Source: Pelagovum pacificum (lineage in GTDB: Bacteria > Pseudomonadota > Alphaproteobacteria > Rhodobacterales > Rhodobacteraceae). From it: a stretch of DNA of 64,000 nt. Under the pieces are notes generated by a model that saw only the letters and a program-made list of their open reading frames with translations, was not told the origin of the DNA and searched no databases. The stretch is from NCBI RefSeq assembly GCF_016134045.1, contig NZ_CP065915.1, positions 2,794,501 to 2,858,500 of the forward strand, written 5' to 3'. This document shows, one piece after another, positions 35,421 to 50,277 of this stretch (within the stretch, counting starts at the first letter, position 1; every line of letters begins with the position of its first letter). A program made the translations under genes and the position numbers.

Positions 35421-35446
35421 AACATTGCGGCGACGGAACGGGTTCC
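35421..35446 (-). promoter_or_regulatory. EcfG-type promoter of the FNT channel gene
   Basis: On the minus strand GGAAC (35446-35442) is followed after 17 bp by TGTT (35424-35421). The -10 overlaps the upstream ATG of the channel gene, which moves the likely start to the TTG at 35389. Confidence 0.7.
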
Positions 35447-35497
35447 CTCACGGCATCATGGTCGTGGTTGCCAGCGCTGCGCTCCGACGACGATCGG

Positions 35498-36868
35498 TCA
35501 GGCGACCTTCATCTGCGGCTGGCTTTGAAGCGCGCGCAGGAAGTTGTCGGTCCACCAGTCGATATCGGTCTCACGGATCACCTGCATCATCGACAGCCAG
35601 CGCGCCCGCCGCTCGTGCAGCGACATGTCCAGAGCCTGCTTGATGGCCTCAGCCATGCTGACGGTGTCGTAGGGGTTCACCATGAGCGCGCCATCGAGCT
35701 GCTCCGCCGCACCGGCGAAGTGCGACAGGATCAGAACGCCGGGATTGGTCCCGTCCTGCGCAGCGACATATTCCTTTGCAACGAGGTTCATCCCGTCCGC
35801 CAGCGGCGTCACCAGGCAGACGTCGGCACGGCGATAAAGCCCGGCCAGCGTGTCGCGCGGCAGGGGCCGGCGCAAGTAGCGGATCGGCGTCCAGTCGATC
35901 TCGGCATACTCGCCGTTGACCGACCCGGCCATCGACTCGAGCTCCTGGCGAATGTCGCGATACGCCTCCACGTCCTCGCGCGAAGGCGGCGCGACCTGGA
36001 GCATCGTGGCGCGTGGCGCATCCTCGTCGCGCATCGACAGGTACTTGCCGAAGGCCTCAAGCCGGTTCGGCAGCCCCTTGGAATAATCGAGCCGGTCGAC
36101 CCCCAACACCAGCTTCTGCTGGGGCGGCAGGTCCGTGATCGTGATGTCTGCCTTTTCCGCAGCCTGCTGGAATCCTTCGACATCGATGCCGATCGGGAAG
36201 CTGCGCACCTCGAAGCTGCGGGAGTCGAGCCGCATACGTCCGCGCAGAGTGAACTCCGCATCGGTATCCGCGCGCAGCCATTCAAGGCAGTTTGACACGT
36301 CGCGCTGCGTCTGCAGGCCGATCAGGTCGTACGCAGACAGCCAACCGCCGAGCTGACGCCGGTCGGGCAACGCCGCGATGTCCGAGGGGTTCGGGAACGG
36401 GATATGCAGGAAGAACCCGATGCGATTGCTGATCCCGAGGCTGCGAAGTTCGGAGGCGAGCGGCAGGAAGTGGTAATCGTGGATCCACAGGATGTCGCCC
36501 GGCTCGACCACTTCGGCGACCATTTCCGCGACACGCCGGTTCACGGCGAGGTACTGCCGCCGTGCTTCCTGATCGACGTCGATCAGGTCGGCGCGGTGGT
36601 GAAACAACGGCCACAGAACCGAGTTCGCGTGACCGAGGTAGAAGCCTTCGTGCTCCGCCTTCGTCAGATCATAGGCGAGGCGCAGGTACTTGCCCTCGGC
36701 GATTTTGTGGAGGCCGTTACTCTCTTCAACCTGGTTGCCGGACGATCCGATCCAGACCCCGCCGCGATGCTCGAGCGCTTCGTGCAACGCTACGACGAGG
36801 CCGCCCGATGGCGTGCCTTCCGTCGGAATACGGTTGGAGACGACGACGAGACGCCCCTCTGAAGTCAT
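35498..36868 (-). CDS. otsA: Alpha,alpha-trehalose-phosphate synthase
   Basis: OtsA makes trehalose-6-phosphate from UDP-glucose and glucose-6-phosphate. The 456-residue GT20 protein has the N-terminal VVVSNRIP, GGVWIGSSG, the WIHDYHFLPLA segment, GFFLHIPFPN, the phosphate-binding VDRLDYSKGL and the C-terminal PLADGMNLVAKEYVA. Length is normal. It lies 3 bp after otsB. Trehalose is a compatible solute made in stress, matching the EcfG-type promoter ahead of otsB. Confidence 0.97.
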   Translation of the reverse strand: MTSEGRLVVVSNRIPTEGTPSGGLVVALHEALEHRGGVWIGSSGNQVEESNGLHKIAEGKYLRLAYDLTKAEHEGFYLGHANSVLWPLFHHRADLIDVDQEARRQYLAVNRRVAEMVAEVVEPGDILWIHDYHFLPLASELRSLGISNRIGFFLHIPFPNPSDIAALPDRRQLGGWLSAYDLIGLQTQRDVSNCLEWLRADTDAEFTLRGRMRLDSRSFEVRSFPIGIDVEGFQQAAEKADITITDLPPQQKLVLGVDRLDYSKGLPNRLEAFGKYLSMRDEDAPRATMLQVAPPSREDVEAYRDIRQELESMAGSVNGEYAEIDWTPIRYLRRPLPRDTLAGLYRRADVCLVTPLADGMNLVAKEYVAAQDGTNPGVLILSHFAGAAEQLDGALMVNPYDTVSMAEAIKQALDMSLHERRARWLSMMQVIRETDIDWWTDNFLRALQSQPQMKVA

Positions 36869-36871
36869 GGT

Positions 36872-37660
36872 TTACTCCCCGATCCAACCCGCGAGGATCT
36901 TGCGGACCCCGCTCGGATCGTGAACTCGATAATTGGCGGCGGTTTCACCGGAGCCGACCTTGGCGGCGATCCCGTCGGGCTGATGGGCGATCCAGGCGAG
37001 CGCGGGCTCATCGGTAACGTCGTCGCCGAAGAAGATCGGACGGCGACCGGCGAAGCGCTCATTCTCCATGATCCGCTTGATCGAGTCATCCTTGCTGATC
37101 CCGATCGGGCGAAGCTCGTAGGCCATCTTGGAATGGTGCAGCTCAAAGCCCTCGTGGCTCTGCTCGAGCGCCGACAGGAACGAATAGACCTGCGGCTCCT
37201 GCTCGGGCACCTGGCGGAAATGCAGGACGACACCTGTCGGTTTGCGTTCCGGGACGAGGCCCTCATGCGTGGCGGCGAAGGCTTCGACCATGTCGCCGAG
37301 GCGAGCGACGGTGTCGGAGCCGGCAAGCTCATGTGCCGTGTGGTTGCCCTCGAACCGCTCTTCAGCGCCGTGCGACCCGATGACGTGGCCATCGTAGCCG
37401 CCGAGAAACGTATCCACCGCCTCGATCGGGCGACCGGTCACGACGACGAGTCGCCCTTCGGTCGCATCGTTCAGGCCCTTGAGAAGACCGGCGAGATCGG
37501 CAGGGACATCGACGCCGTCCGGCGTATCGGCGAGATCGATCAGCGTGCCGTCGAAATCGAGGAAAATCGCGGACTTCGCGAGCTCCACCTCCGGAAATTC
37601 GGTTTCTGCCGGAGTGTCGCCGTGGGGCTCTGCCATGAAGCCGATCATTTCGTAATACAT
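36872..37660 (-). CDS. otsB: Trehalose-6-phosphate phosphatase
   Basis: OtsB removes phosphate from trehalose-6-phosphate. The HAD-type protein has the catalytic FLDFDGTLIDLA, a second motif in RLVVVTGRP, SHGAEERF, and the C-terminal FFGDDVTDEPAL. I place the start at ATG 37660 (262 residues), with AGGGA 8 bases upstream. A longer reading to 37702 would begin upstream of the start point predicted by the EcfG-type promoter. An ATG at 37636 is also possible. Confidence 0.95.
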   Translation of the reverse strand: MYYEMIGFMAEPHGDTPAETEFPEVELAKSAIFLDFDGTLIDLADTPDGVDVPADLAGLLKGLNDATEGRLVVVTGRPIEAVDTFLGGYDGHVIGSHGAEERFEGNHTAHELAGSDTVARLGDMVEAFAATHEGLVPERKPTGVVLHFRQVPEQEPQVYSFLSALEQSHEGFELHHSKMAYELRPIGISKDDSIKRIMENERFAGRRPIFFGDDVTDEPALAWIAHQPDGIAAKVGSGETAANYRVHDPSGVRKILAGWIGE

Positions 37661-37695
37661 CGTGATTTCCCTGTGTCGCCTCTCGCCACCCTTAT

Positions 37696-37720
37696 AACCC
37701 AAAATCCACCCCTACGTTCC
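37696..37720 (-). promoter_or_regulatory. EcfG-type promoter of otsBA
   Basis: On the minus strand GGAAC (37720-37716) is followed after 16 bp by GGTT (37699-37696), with a predicted start point about 30 bp before the otsB ATG. Trehalose genes are frequent EcfG targets. Confidence 0.6.
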
Positions 37721-38196
37721 CCACCTGCCAAGAAATTCGACAGCGCGTTGATCGGCGCCCGAAAATTGGTCGTCATGGCGATCAATAAGGCGGATTGAGG
37801 CCCGCGTGCCACGACCCGCGCGCTCATCCAAACCGGTCGTTGCCAGCCTCGTCGAGGGCGGTGTCTTCTGAGACCAAAAACAAGACGAACGCCGAGGCAG
37901 AAGAGCATATCCGCATCAGCGCGGCCCAGGTGGCCAAGACGGCAGCAACCTGACGATAGTCAGCAGGACGTTCGATCAACTCGCAACCCGCGCTGTTGAC
38001 CAGTCCGCCGGCGTGATCGACAACGGGGCCCTGCCGTCCGACCCGCGGCCCGTCCGCTTCGCAAACGGCGCTCGGCGGCCCGTTCGGGACTGACCCTTTC
38101 GGCGGCAAGTCGCGCGGCGCGTCATGTCGCCGTCGAAACAGGCCGGCAAGACGCGGTAGAAGGTCGACCGGCAAACAGGCAAAAGGTGTTTTCGTT
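37721..38196. other. Non-coding stretch between otsB and the P-loop kinase gene
   Basis: About 475 bp with no gene that I can support. Short open frames exist on both strands, including a 30-codon minus-strand frame ending near 37827 that encodes a hydrophobic stretch, but none has a ribosome-binding site or a family match. The right end presumably holds the promoter of the kinase/glycogen operon. Confidence 0.5.
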
Positions 38197-38820
38197 GTGC
38201 TGAATGTTACGAGCGAAGTGAACCTGCTCGCCGAGGCGGTCCATGCCGCCCGCGAGGACCGGCAGCGCGTGCTCGTCGCGATTGCTGGCGCCCCCGCGTC
38301 GGGCAAGTCGACGCTCGCCGCCGAACTTCTCCGCCGGATGCGCAACCAGAAGGTCCGCGCCGAAGTCGTGCCGATGGACGGCTTCCACCTCGACAACGCG
38401 GTGCTCGAGGCGCGCGGCCTCAAGCTGCGCAAGGGCGCGCCCGAGACGTTCGACTCGCTCGGTTTCCTGAATGCCGTGCGTCGTCTGAAAGAGGGCGAGG
38501 AAGTCGTCCTGCCGCTGTTCGACAGGCCGCGCGACCTGGCGATCGCCGGGGCCGTGGTGGTCGAGCCCGACTGCCAGGTCGTCATCGTCGAGGGCAATTA
38601 CCTCCTGTTCGATGAACGACCGTGGCTCAACCTCGCCGGGCTCTGGGACATCTCCGCCCGGATCGACGTGCCGACCGCCGACCTGCGCTCGCGGCTCATC
38701 CAGCGCTGGCTGAGCCACGGCTTCTCGCGCACCGCCGCGACGCAACGGGCCGAGCGCAACGACATGCCAAACGCCCTCCGGGTGATCGAGAAGTCCCTGC
38801 CGGCCGACTTTATTCTTTGA
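38197..38820 (+). CDS. P-loop nucleoside/sugar kinase (uridine kinase-like, FrcK-type)
   Basis: The 207-residue protein has Walker A GAPASGKST, a DGFHLDN motif and VVIVEGNYLLFDERPW, the pattern of the uridine kinase/phosphoribulokinase/pantothenate kinase superfamily. Proteins of this subgroup are sometimes annotated as fructose-uptake-system kinases. The substrate is uncertain. The GTG at 38197 has AAAGGTG 8 bases before it; a GTG at 38218 is an alternative. It precedes the glycogen operon by 54 bp, so a sugar substrate is plausible. Confidence 0.8.
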   Translation: MLNVTSEVNLLAEAVHAAREDRQRVLVAIAGAPASGKSTLAAELLRRMRNQKVRAEVVPMDGFHLDNAVLEARGLKLRKGAPETFDSLGFLNAVRRLKEGEEVVLPLFDRPRDLAIAGAVVVEPDCQVVIVEGNYLLFDERPWLNLAGLWDISARIDVPTADLRSRLIQRWLSHGFSRTAATQRAERNDMPNALRVIEKSLPADFIL

Positions 38821-38874
38821 AGTCGCGCCCTAGTGTGTTCCCCTGATCCGATTAAGGGGAGGAGCCTAGGGCCC

Positions 38875-41070
<2,196 letters not shown>

Positions 41071-41086
41071 TACTGGGAGGGAATTC

Positions 41087-42343
41087 ATGGATCATCGCCG
41101 ACTGACGCAACGAAGCCTGGCGTTCGTGCTCGCCGGGGGCCGCGGCTCTCGTCTGAAGGAGTTGACGGACAGGCGCGTCAAGCCTGCCGTCTATTTCGGC
41201 GGCAAGGCCCGGATCATCGACTTCGCCCTCTCGAATGCGATGAACTCCGGCATCCGGAAGATGGCGCTCGCGACGCAGTACAAGGCGCACTCGCTGATCC
41301 GGCACACCCAGCGCGGCTGGAACTTCTTCCGCACCGAGCGGAACGAGTTCATGGACATCATGCCGGCATCCCAGCGCATGGGCGGCGAGGCCTGGTATCG
41401 CGGCACGGCGGACGCCGTGACTCAGAACTTCGACATCGTGGACGATTACGACATCGACTACGTCATCATCCTTGCCGGCGACCACATCTACAAGATGGAC
41501 TACGAGATCATGCTTCGCCAGCATGTGGATTCGAAGGCCGACGTGACCATCGGCTGTCTCACCGTCCCGCGGATGGAGGCCACGGCCTTCGGCGTCATGG
41601 CGACGGACGAGAGTGGCCAGATCACTGATTTCCTCGAGAAGCCCGCCGATCCGCCCGGCACGCCGGACGATCCCGAAGTCGCGCTCGCCTCGATGGGGAT
41701 CTACGTCTTCTCCTGGAAGCTGCTGCGCGAACTGCTGCTGAAGGACGCCGAGGATCCGAACTCCTCGCACGATTTCGGCAATGACCTGATCCCCGACCTC
41801 GTGAAGAACGGCAAGGCGATGGCCCACCGCTTCGACGACAGCTGCGTCCGCGAGGAAGGCGCCCCCGCCTACTGGAAGGACGTCGGCACCGTCGACGCGT
41901 TCTGGCAGGCCAACATCGACCTCACCAACTTCACGCCCGAGCTGGATCTCTGGGACCGTAAGTGGCCGGTCTGGACCTATTCCGAAAGCGTGCCGCCCGC
42001 GAAGTTCATCCATGATGAGCGCGACCGGAGGGGCATGGCCATCTCCTCCATGGTCTCTGGCGGCTGCATCATCTCGGGCACCGAGGTGCGCAATTCCCTG
42101 TTGTTCACCAACGTTCACACCAATTCCTACGCCGTGCTCGATCACGCCGTGGTGCTGCCACGCGCCGTCGTCCATCGCTCTGCCCGGCTGAGAAAAGTCG
42201 TCATCGACAGTGGTGTCGAGATTCCCGAAGGGCTCGTCGTGGGCGAGGATCCCACCGAGGACAGCAAGTTCTTCCGGGTTTCGGACAAGGGCGTGACCCT
42301 CATCACGCAGCCGATGATCGAGAAGTGGAAGGCCGCGCAGTGA
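41087..42343 (+). CDS. glgC: Glucose-1-phosphate adenylyltransferase
   Basis: GlgC makes ADP-glucose from glucose-1-phosphate and ATP and is the regulated step of glycogen synthesis. The 418-residue protein has [20 protein letters not shown], the glucose-1-phosphate site [27 protein letters not shown] and a C-terminal left-handed beta-helix ([17 protein letters not shown]). Its stop overlaps the glgA GTG by 4 bp (GTGA). Confidence 0.97.
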   Translation: MDHRRLTQRSLAFVLAGGRGSRLKELTDRRVKPAVYFGGKARIIDFALSNAMNSGIRKMALATQYKAHSLIRHTQRGWNFFRTERNEFMDIMPASQRMGGEAWYRGTADAVTQNFDIVDDYDIDYVIILAGDHIYKMDYEIMLRQHVDSKADVTIGCLTVPRMEATAFGVMATDESGQITDFLEKPADPPGTPDDPEVALASMGIYVFSWKLLRELLLKDAEDPNSSHDFGNDLIPDLVKNGKAMAHRFDDSCVREEGAPAYWKDVGTVDAFWQANIDLTNFTPELDLWDRKWPVWTYSESVPPAKFIHDERDRRGMAISSMVSGGCIISGTEVRNSLLFTNVHTNSYAVLDHAVVLPRAVVHRSARLRKVVIDSGVEIPEGLVVGEDPTEDSKFFRVSDKGVTLITQPMIEKWKAAQ

Positions 42344-43749
42344 AGGTCCTCTCGGTCACGTCCGAGTGCGCGCCTCTGGTGAAGACCGGCGGTCTCGCGG
42401 ACGTTGCCGGCGCGCTTCCGGGCGCGCTCGGCCCGCTGGTGGTCGACATGCGCACGCTGCTCCCCGGCTATCCGGCTGTTCTGAAGGCTGCGAAAAACGC
42501 AGAGGCGGTCACCGAGTATCGCGATCTCATGGGCGGCCCCGCGACGCTTCGTGCGGCAAAGGTGCGCGACCTCGACCTGCTGATCCTCGATGCGCCGCAC
42601 CTCTTTGATCGTGAAGGGTCGATCTACCTCGGTCCTGACGGCAAGGACTGGCCCGACAACCCCGAACGTTTCGCCGCCCTGTCGTGGGTCGCGGCGGAGA
42701 TCGCGCGGGACGGCGCGGCAGACTGGACGCCCGACGTCGTCCATTGCCACGACTGGCAAGCGGCTCTCGCACCCTACTACCTGCGCAACAGCGATATTCC
42801 GACGATCCTGACGATCCACAACATTGCCTTCCACGGCCTCGCCCCGGCGGACCGGATCGGCCCCCTCCGCCTCGCGCCGGAGGATTTCGACCGCGAGGGT
42901 TACGAGTTCTGGGGTCAGGTCAGCGCCCTGAAGGCCGGTCTCGTCTGGGCGACCAAGCTTACCACCGTCTCCCCCACCTACGCGCAGGAACTGATGCGCG
43001 AAGAGTTCGGCATGGGCCTGGACGGGGTCATGCGGGCGCGCCGGGCGGACCTGTCGGGCATCCTCAACGGCATTGACGAGCAAACCTGGAACCCGGCAAC
43101 CGACCCGCTGGTCACCACCTACAAGGCCCCGCGCGGCAAGGCGAAGAACAAGGCCGAGCTGCGCCGGATCATGGGCCTGCCGGAGTCCGACGGCCCGCTC
43201 TGCGTCGTGATCTCGCGCCTGACGGAGCAGAAGGGCCTCGACATGCTGATCGACGCCCTGCCCGCCCTGACAGAGCGTGGCGGCCAGCTCGCGCTTCTCG
43301 GCTCGGGCAGCGCCTATCTTGAGTACGCGTTCCACGCCGCCGCCGGGCAGCCCAACGTCGCGGTCCGCATCGGCTACGACGAGGCGCTGTCGCACAAGAT
43401 GATCGCCGGTGGCGACGCGATCCTCGTTCCCTCCCGGTTCGAGCCCTGCGGTCTCACCCAGCTCTACGGCCTGCGCTACGGCACCGTGCCCGTGGTCGCG
43501 CTGACAGGCGGGCTGGCGGATACCGTCATCAATGCCTCTCCGGCCGCCCTCGCGAAGGGTGTGGCGACCGGCATCCAGTTCTACCCGGTGACGACCGATG
43601 CCCTGTCGGGCGCACTCTCCCGGTTGTGTGACCTCTGGGAACTGCCTGAAATATGGACACGGCTCCAGAAAAACGGGATGTCTCAGCCCGTCGACTGGAA
43701 ATTAAGCGCCGAGGCCTATGCTTCGTTATACGAGGTCGTAAAAGCCTGA
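42340..43749 (+). CDS. glgA: Glycogen synthase
   Basis: GlgA extends glycogen from ADP-glucose. The 469-residue GT5 protein starts at GTG 42340, giving [22 protein letters not shown] with the KTGGL substrate motif, and has [15 protein letters not shown], a [10 protein letters not shown] segment and the C-terminal [20 protein letters not shown]. The in-frame codon at 42325 would lie inside glgC and is not needed. Confidence 0.96.
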   Translation: MKVLSVTSECAPLVKTGGLADVAGALPGALGPLVVDMRTLLPGYPAVLKAAKNAEAVTEYRDLMGGPATLRAAKVRDLDLLILDAPHLFDREGSIYLGPDGKDWPDNPERFAALSWVAAEIARDGAADWTPDVVHCHDWQAALAPYYLRNSDIPTILTIHNIAFHGLAPADRIGPLRLAPEDFDREGYEFWGQVSALKAGLVWATKLTTVSPTYAQELMREEFGMGLDGVMRARRADLSGILNGIDEQTWNPATDPLVTTYKAPRGKAKNKAELRRIMGLPESDGPLCVVISRLTEQKGLDMLIDALPALTERGGQLALLGSGSAYLEYAFHAAAGQPNVAVRIGYDEALSHKMIAGGDAILVPSRFEPCGLTQLYGLRYGTVPVVALTGGLADTVINASPAALAKGVATGIQFYPVTTDALSGALSRLCDLWELPEIWTRLQKNGMSQPVDWKLSAEAYASLYEVVKA

Positions 43750-43752
43750 GAC

Positions 43753-48165
<4,413 letters not shown>

Positions 48166-48192
48166 GGGTAAAATTGTGCATAACTTGTCATA

Positions 48193-48244
48193 GGCCCGAA
48201 ACATCGGGCCGCTAGTGTGCCCGGAACCGTCACACCAGTTCCGG
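48193..48244. promoter_or_regulatory. Two inverted repeats ahead of the PhnM-like gene
   Basis: GGCCCGA-AACA-TCGGGCC (48193-48210) is a perfect 7-bp hairpin, and CCGGAAC-N10-GTTCCGG (48221-48244) is a perfect 7-bp inverted repeat with operator-like spacing, 12 bp before the start codon. The first may end the upstream transcript; the second may be a regulator site. Both roles are inferred from symmetry and position. Confidence 0.5.
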
Positions 48245-48256
48245 CAGTTCGTGTTC

Positions 48257-49438
48257 ATGTCCCATCACCCTCCCCCGTTCCGCATTACCGGCGCGACCGT
48301 GCTTCGGGATGGAGTTTTGCAGGACCGCTCGATCGCTGTGACCGACGGGCGTATCACCACCGGTCCATTCCCTGCCGTCGACCTGTCGGGCTATTTCGTC
48401 CTTCCCGGCATCGTCGACACCGGCAACCTGTCCCTTGAACGTCACCTGTACCCTGCCCCAGGCCTTCGCCTGCCTCTCGACCTCGCGCTTCGCGCGCTCG
48501 AGCGTGAGAGCGCGGCGAACGGGATCACGACCGGCTGGATCGCGCAGGACTGGACCTGGGGCCTCGGCCCGGGCAGTCCCGACCGGGCCGAGGCCCTGCT
48601 CCATGCCGTCGACCTCCAACGTGCAGACGCAGCAATTGATCTGCGTGTCCAGCTTCGTTACGAGACGTTCGACCACGACAGTGCAGAGCGCATGGTCGCC
48701 GCAGTTCGCCGCTACGGCGTCGATTTCGTCCTGTTCCAAAGCGCTTGCGACAGGGTGCTCGACCTCTACGCCGCCGACCCCGACAGCTTCGCCCGTCACG
48801 CCTCTGCCCACGGATTGGCCTCCGACCACTTCCTCGACCTGCTTGAACGCGCCCGCGACCGCCGCAAGGAAGTGCCGCGCAGGCTCTGCCGCGTGGCCGA
48901 GGCGTTCGACGTGCTCGGCGTGGTCTACGGCAGTACCGGCGACCCGGACGGTGAGACACGGGAGTACTTCTCGATGCTCGGCGCAAAGGTCTGCGACCGG
49001 CCTACCTCCTTCCAGGCGGCCTCCGTCGCGCGCGCCGTCGGCGACCCCGTCGTGATGGGCGCCCCGCAGGTTGTCCTGCCGGACAGCACCCGATGCGCCG
49101 TCTCCCCGCTCCCGCTTATCCGCGCGGGCAAGTGCGATGCCCTCGCATCCGACGTCTGGGGGGAGTCGCCAGTCCGCGCGGCGTTCCAACTGTCCGACCT
49201 CGGCATCCTGCCGTTCGCCGCCGCTTGGTCGCTGCTGTCCAGTCGACCCGCCCGTATCCTGCGGCTGCCCGACCGCGGAGAAATCGCGCCCGGCAAGCGA
49301 GCGGACCTGATCGTCGTAAACAAGGCGACCCGCGCCGTCGAGGCAACGTTCGCCAACGGTCGTCTGGCCTTCGCCACGGGCGAGGCTGCAACCCGTCTCA
49401 TCGGTGGAGACACCGCCGTCGCGCTGGCCGCAGAGTAG
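48257..49438 (+). CDS. PhnM-like amidohydrolase-fold protein, metal site lost
   Basis: The 393-residue protein follows PhnM (ribose-methylphosphonate triphosphate diphosphatase) along its length: ITGATVLRDGVLQDRSIAV, FVLPGIVDTGNLSLERHLYP, PVVMGAPQVVLPDSTRCAVS, ALASDVWGESPVRAAFQL and GEIAPGKRADLIVV. In PhnM the first metal motif is HGD before the ERH; here residues 55-58 read TGNL, so the His and Asp are gone. The HD region of the central strand also lacks histidine (YGSTGDPDG). The enzyme is therefore probably not a normal PhnM. The ATG at 48257 is preferred to the longer reading from 48215. Confidence 0.8.
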   Translation: MSHHPPPFRITGATVLRDGVLQDRSIAVTDGRITTGPFPAVDLSGYFVLPGIVDTGNLSLERHLYPAPGLRLPLDLALRALERESAANGITTGWIAQDWTWGLGPGSPDRAEALLHAVDLQRADAAIDLRVQLRYETFDHDSAERMVAAVRRYGVDFVLFQSACDRVLDLYAADPDSFARHASAHGLASDHFLDLLERARDRRKEVPRRLCRVAEAFDVLGVVYGSTGDPDGETREYFSMLGAKVCDRPTSFQAASVARAVGDPVVMGAPQVVLPDSTRCAVSPLPLIRAGKCDALASDVWGESPVRAAFQLSDLGILPFAAAWSLLSSRPARILRLPDRGEIAPGKRADLIVVNKATRAVEATFANGRLAFATGEAATRLIGGDTAVALAAE

Positions 49439-49746
49439 ATCCGCCCTCCGTCCGACGCGTTTCCCGGTGAAGTGGCCCTGACCCGGGATACATTCGGCCC
49501 GGAGATAAAGCAGAGGGCCCTCCACGCGCGGGACGGACAAGTCAAGCAAGCCTTCGTGTCCATGGCGAACAACGTACCGCGCGAGAACGTGCGTGGCGTC
49601 TTGCGGCGCAAGATCCCGGAAAAAACGCCCACCCGCATCGTACAGACGCTGAACGCAGAAATCTTCGCGCCCGACGCCGACCGACGGACGAGCGACAATG
49701 GTGCCCTGCGCCGTACTGGCGGCCTCTGATCTCACCGAACCTCGCA
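49439..49746. other. Region without a confident gene between the PhnM-like gene and cheD
   Basis: These 308 bp lie between convergent genes. A plus-strand open frame (49472-49729, GTG start, 85 codons, or ATG 49562) reads as a basic, Arg-rich peptide without a family I recognise; minus-strand frames are also open. No terminator hairpin with a T-tract is visible. It may hold a decayed gene. Confidence 0.4.
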
Positions 49747-50277
49747 TCAGAACAGCGTCACATCGGGCTCGATCGGCGACACCTTGGGCGTCTCGACGAT
49801 CGCATCGACCGTTTCGTTGATCAGCATCTGTTGCGCATGGCCCGTCGTCGGAGAGAACCGGACACGCCGCGCCATACGCCCTCCCGTGCTCTCCGAAAGT
49901 ACGGGGATGCCTTCACGCGATAGAAACTGAGTGGCGAAAATGACGTTCGACTGACCGATGTCGCGCAAATTGTCCGACATCCGCGCCCCACCGAAGACTT
50001 TTGCCTCGAGCGCGCCGCGCGACGCACCCGCCTTCAACAGCCCGTTGATGAGAAGCTCCATCAAGTGGATGCCGTATTTGTGCGTTCCGCCGCTCGGATG
50101 CTCGCCCGGCAGCAGGAAGTGGTTCATGCCCCCGATGCGCGCCCCGCGATCGCAAAGGCAGACCGCGACGCAAGACCCGAGCAAGGTCGAAATTGTCGCC
50201 CGTCGGTCCGAGGAAATCGCGAATTCACCCTGAATGACCGTGATGGATCTCGCCCGTTCGTCTCCAACTGCCGCCAT
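49747..50277 (-). CDS. cheD: Chemoreceptor glutamine deamidase CheD
   Basis: CheD deamidates specific glutamines of chemoreceptors and can bind CheC or CheY. The 176-residue protein has the catalytic Cys in LGSCVAVCLCD, the His in GGMNHFLLPG and the Thr/Ser region of HKYGIHLMELLINGLLKAGA. The C-terminus ends EPDVTLF. It begins immediately after the cheB stop codon and is the last gene of the chemotaxis series. Confidence 0.95.
   Translation of the reverse strand: MAAVGDERARSITVIQGEFAISSDRRATISTLLGSCVAVCLCDRGARIGGMNHFLLPGEHPSGGTHKYGIHLMELLINGLLKAGASRGALEAKVFGGARMSDNLRDIGQSNVIFATQFLSREGIPVLSESTGGRMARRVRFSPTTGHAQQMLINETVDAIVETPKVSPIEPDVTLF

Noticed and set aside
37824..38597. Minus-strand open frame of 257 codons opposite the P-loop kinase gene
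   Set aside because: The plus strand has a clear Walker A protein; the minus frame is Ser/Arg-rich with no ribosome-binding site.
48223..48249. GGAAC-N18-AGTT resembling an EcfG promoter before the PhnM-like gene
   Set aside because: The spacing is one base too long, the -10 is imperfect, and transcription would start at the start codon itself. The GGAAC is better explained as a half-site of the inverted repeat.
49472..49729. 85-codon plus-strand open frame between the PhnM-like gene and cheD as a gene
   Set aside because: The GTG start lacks a convincing ribosome-binding site and the peptide has no recognised features; it is listed only as part of the unexplained gap.
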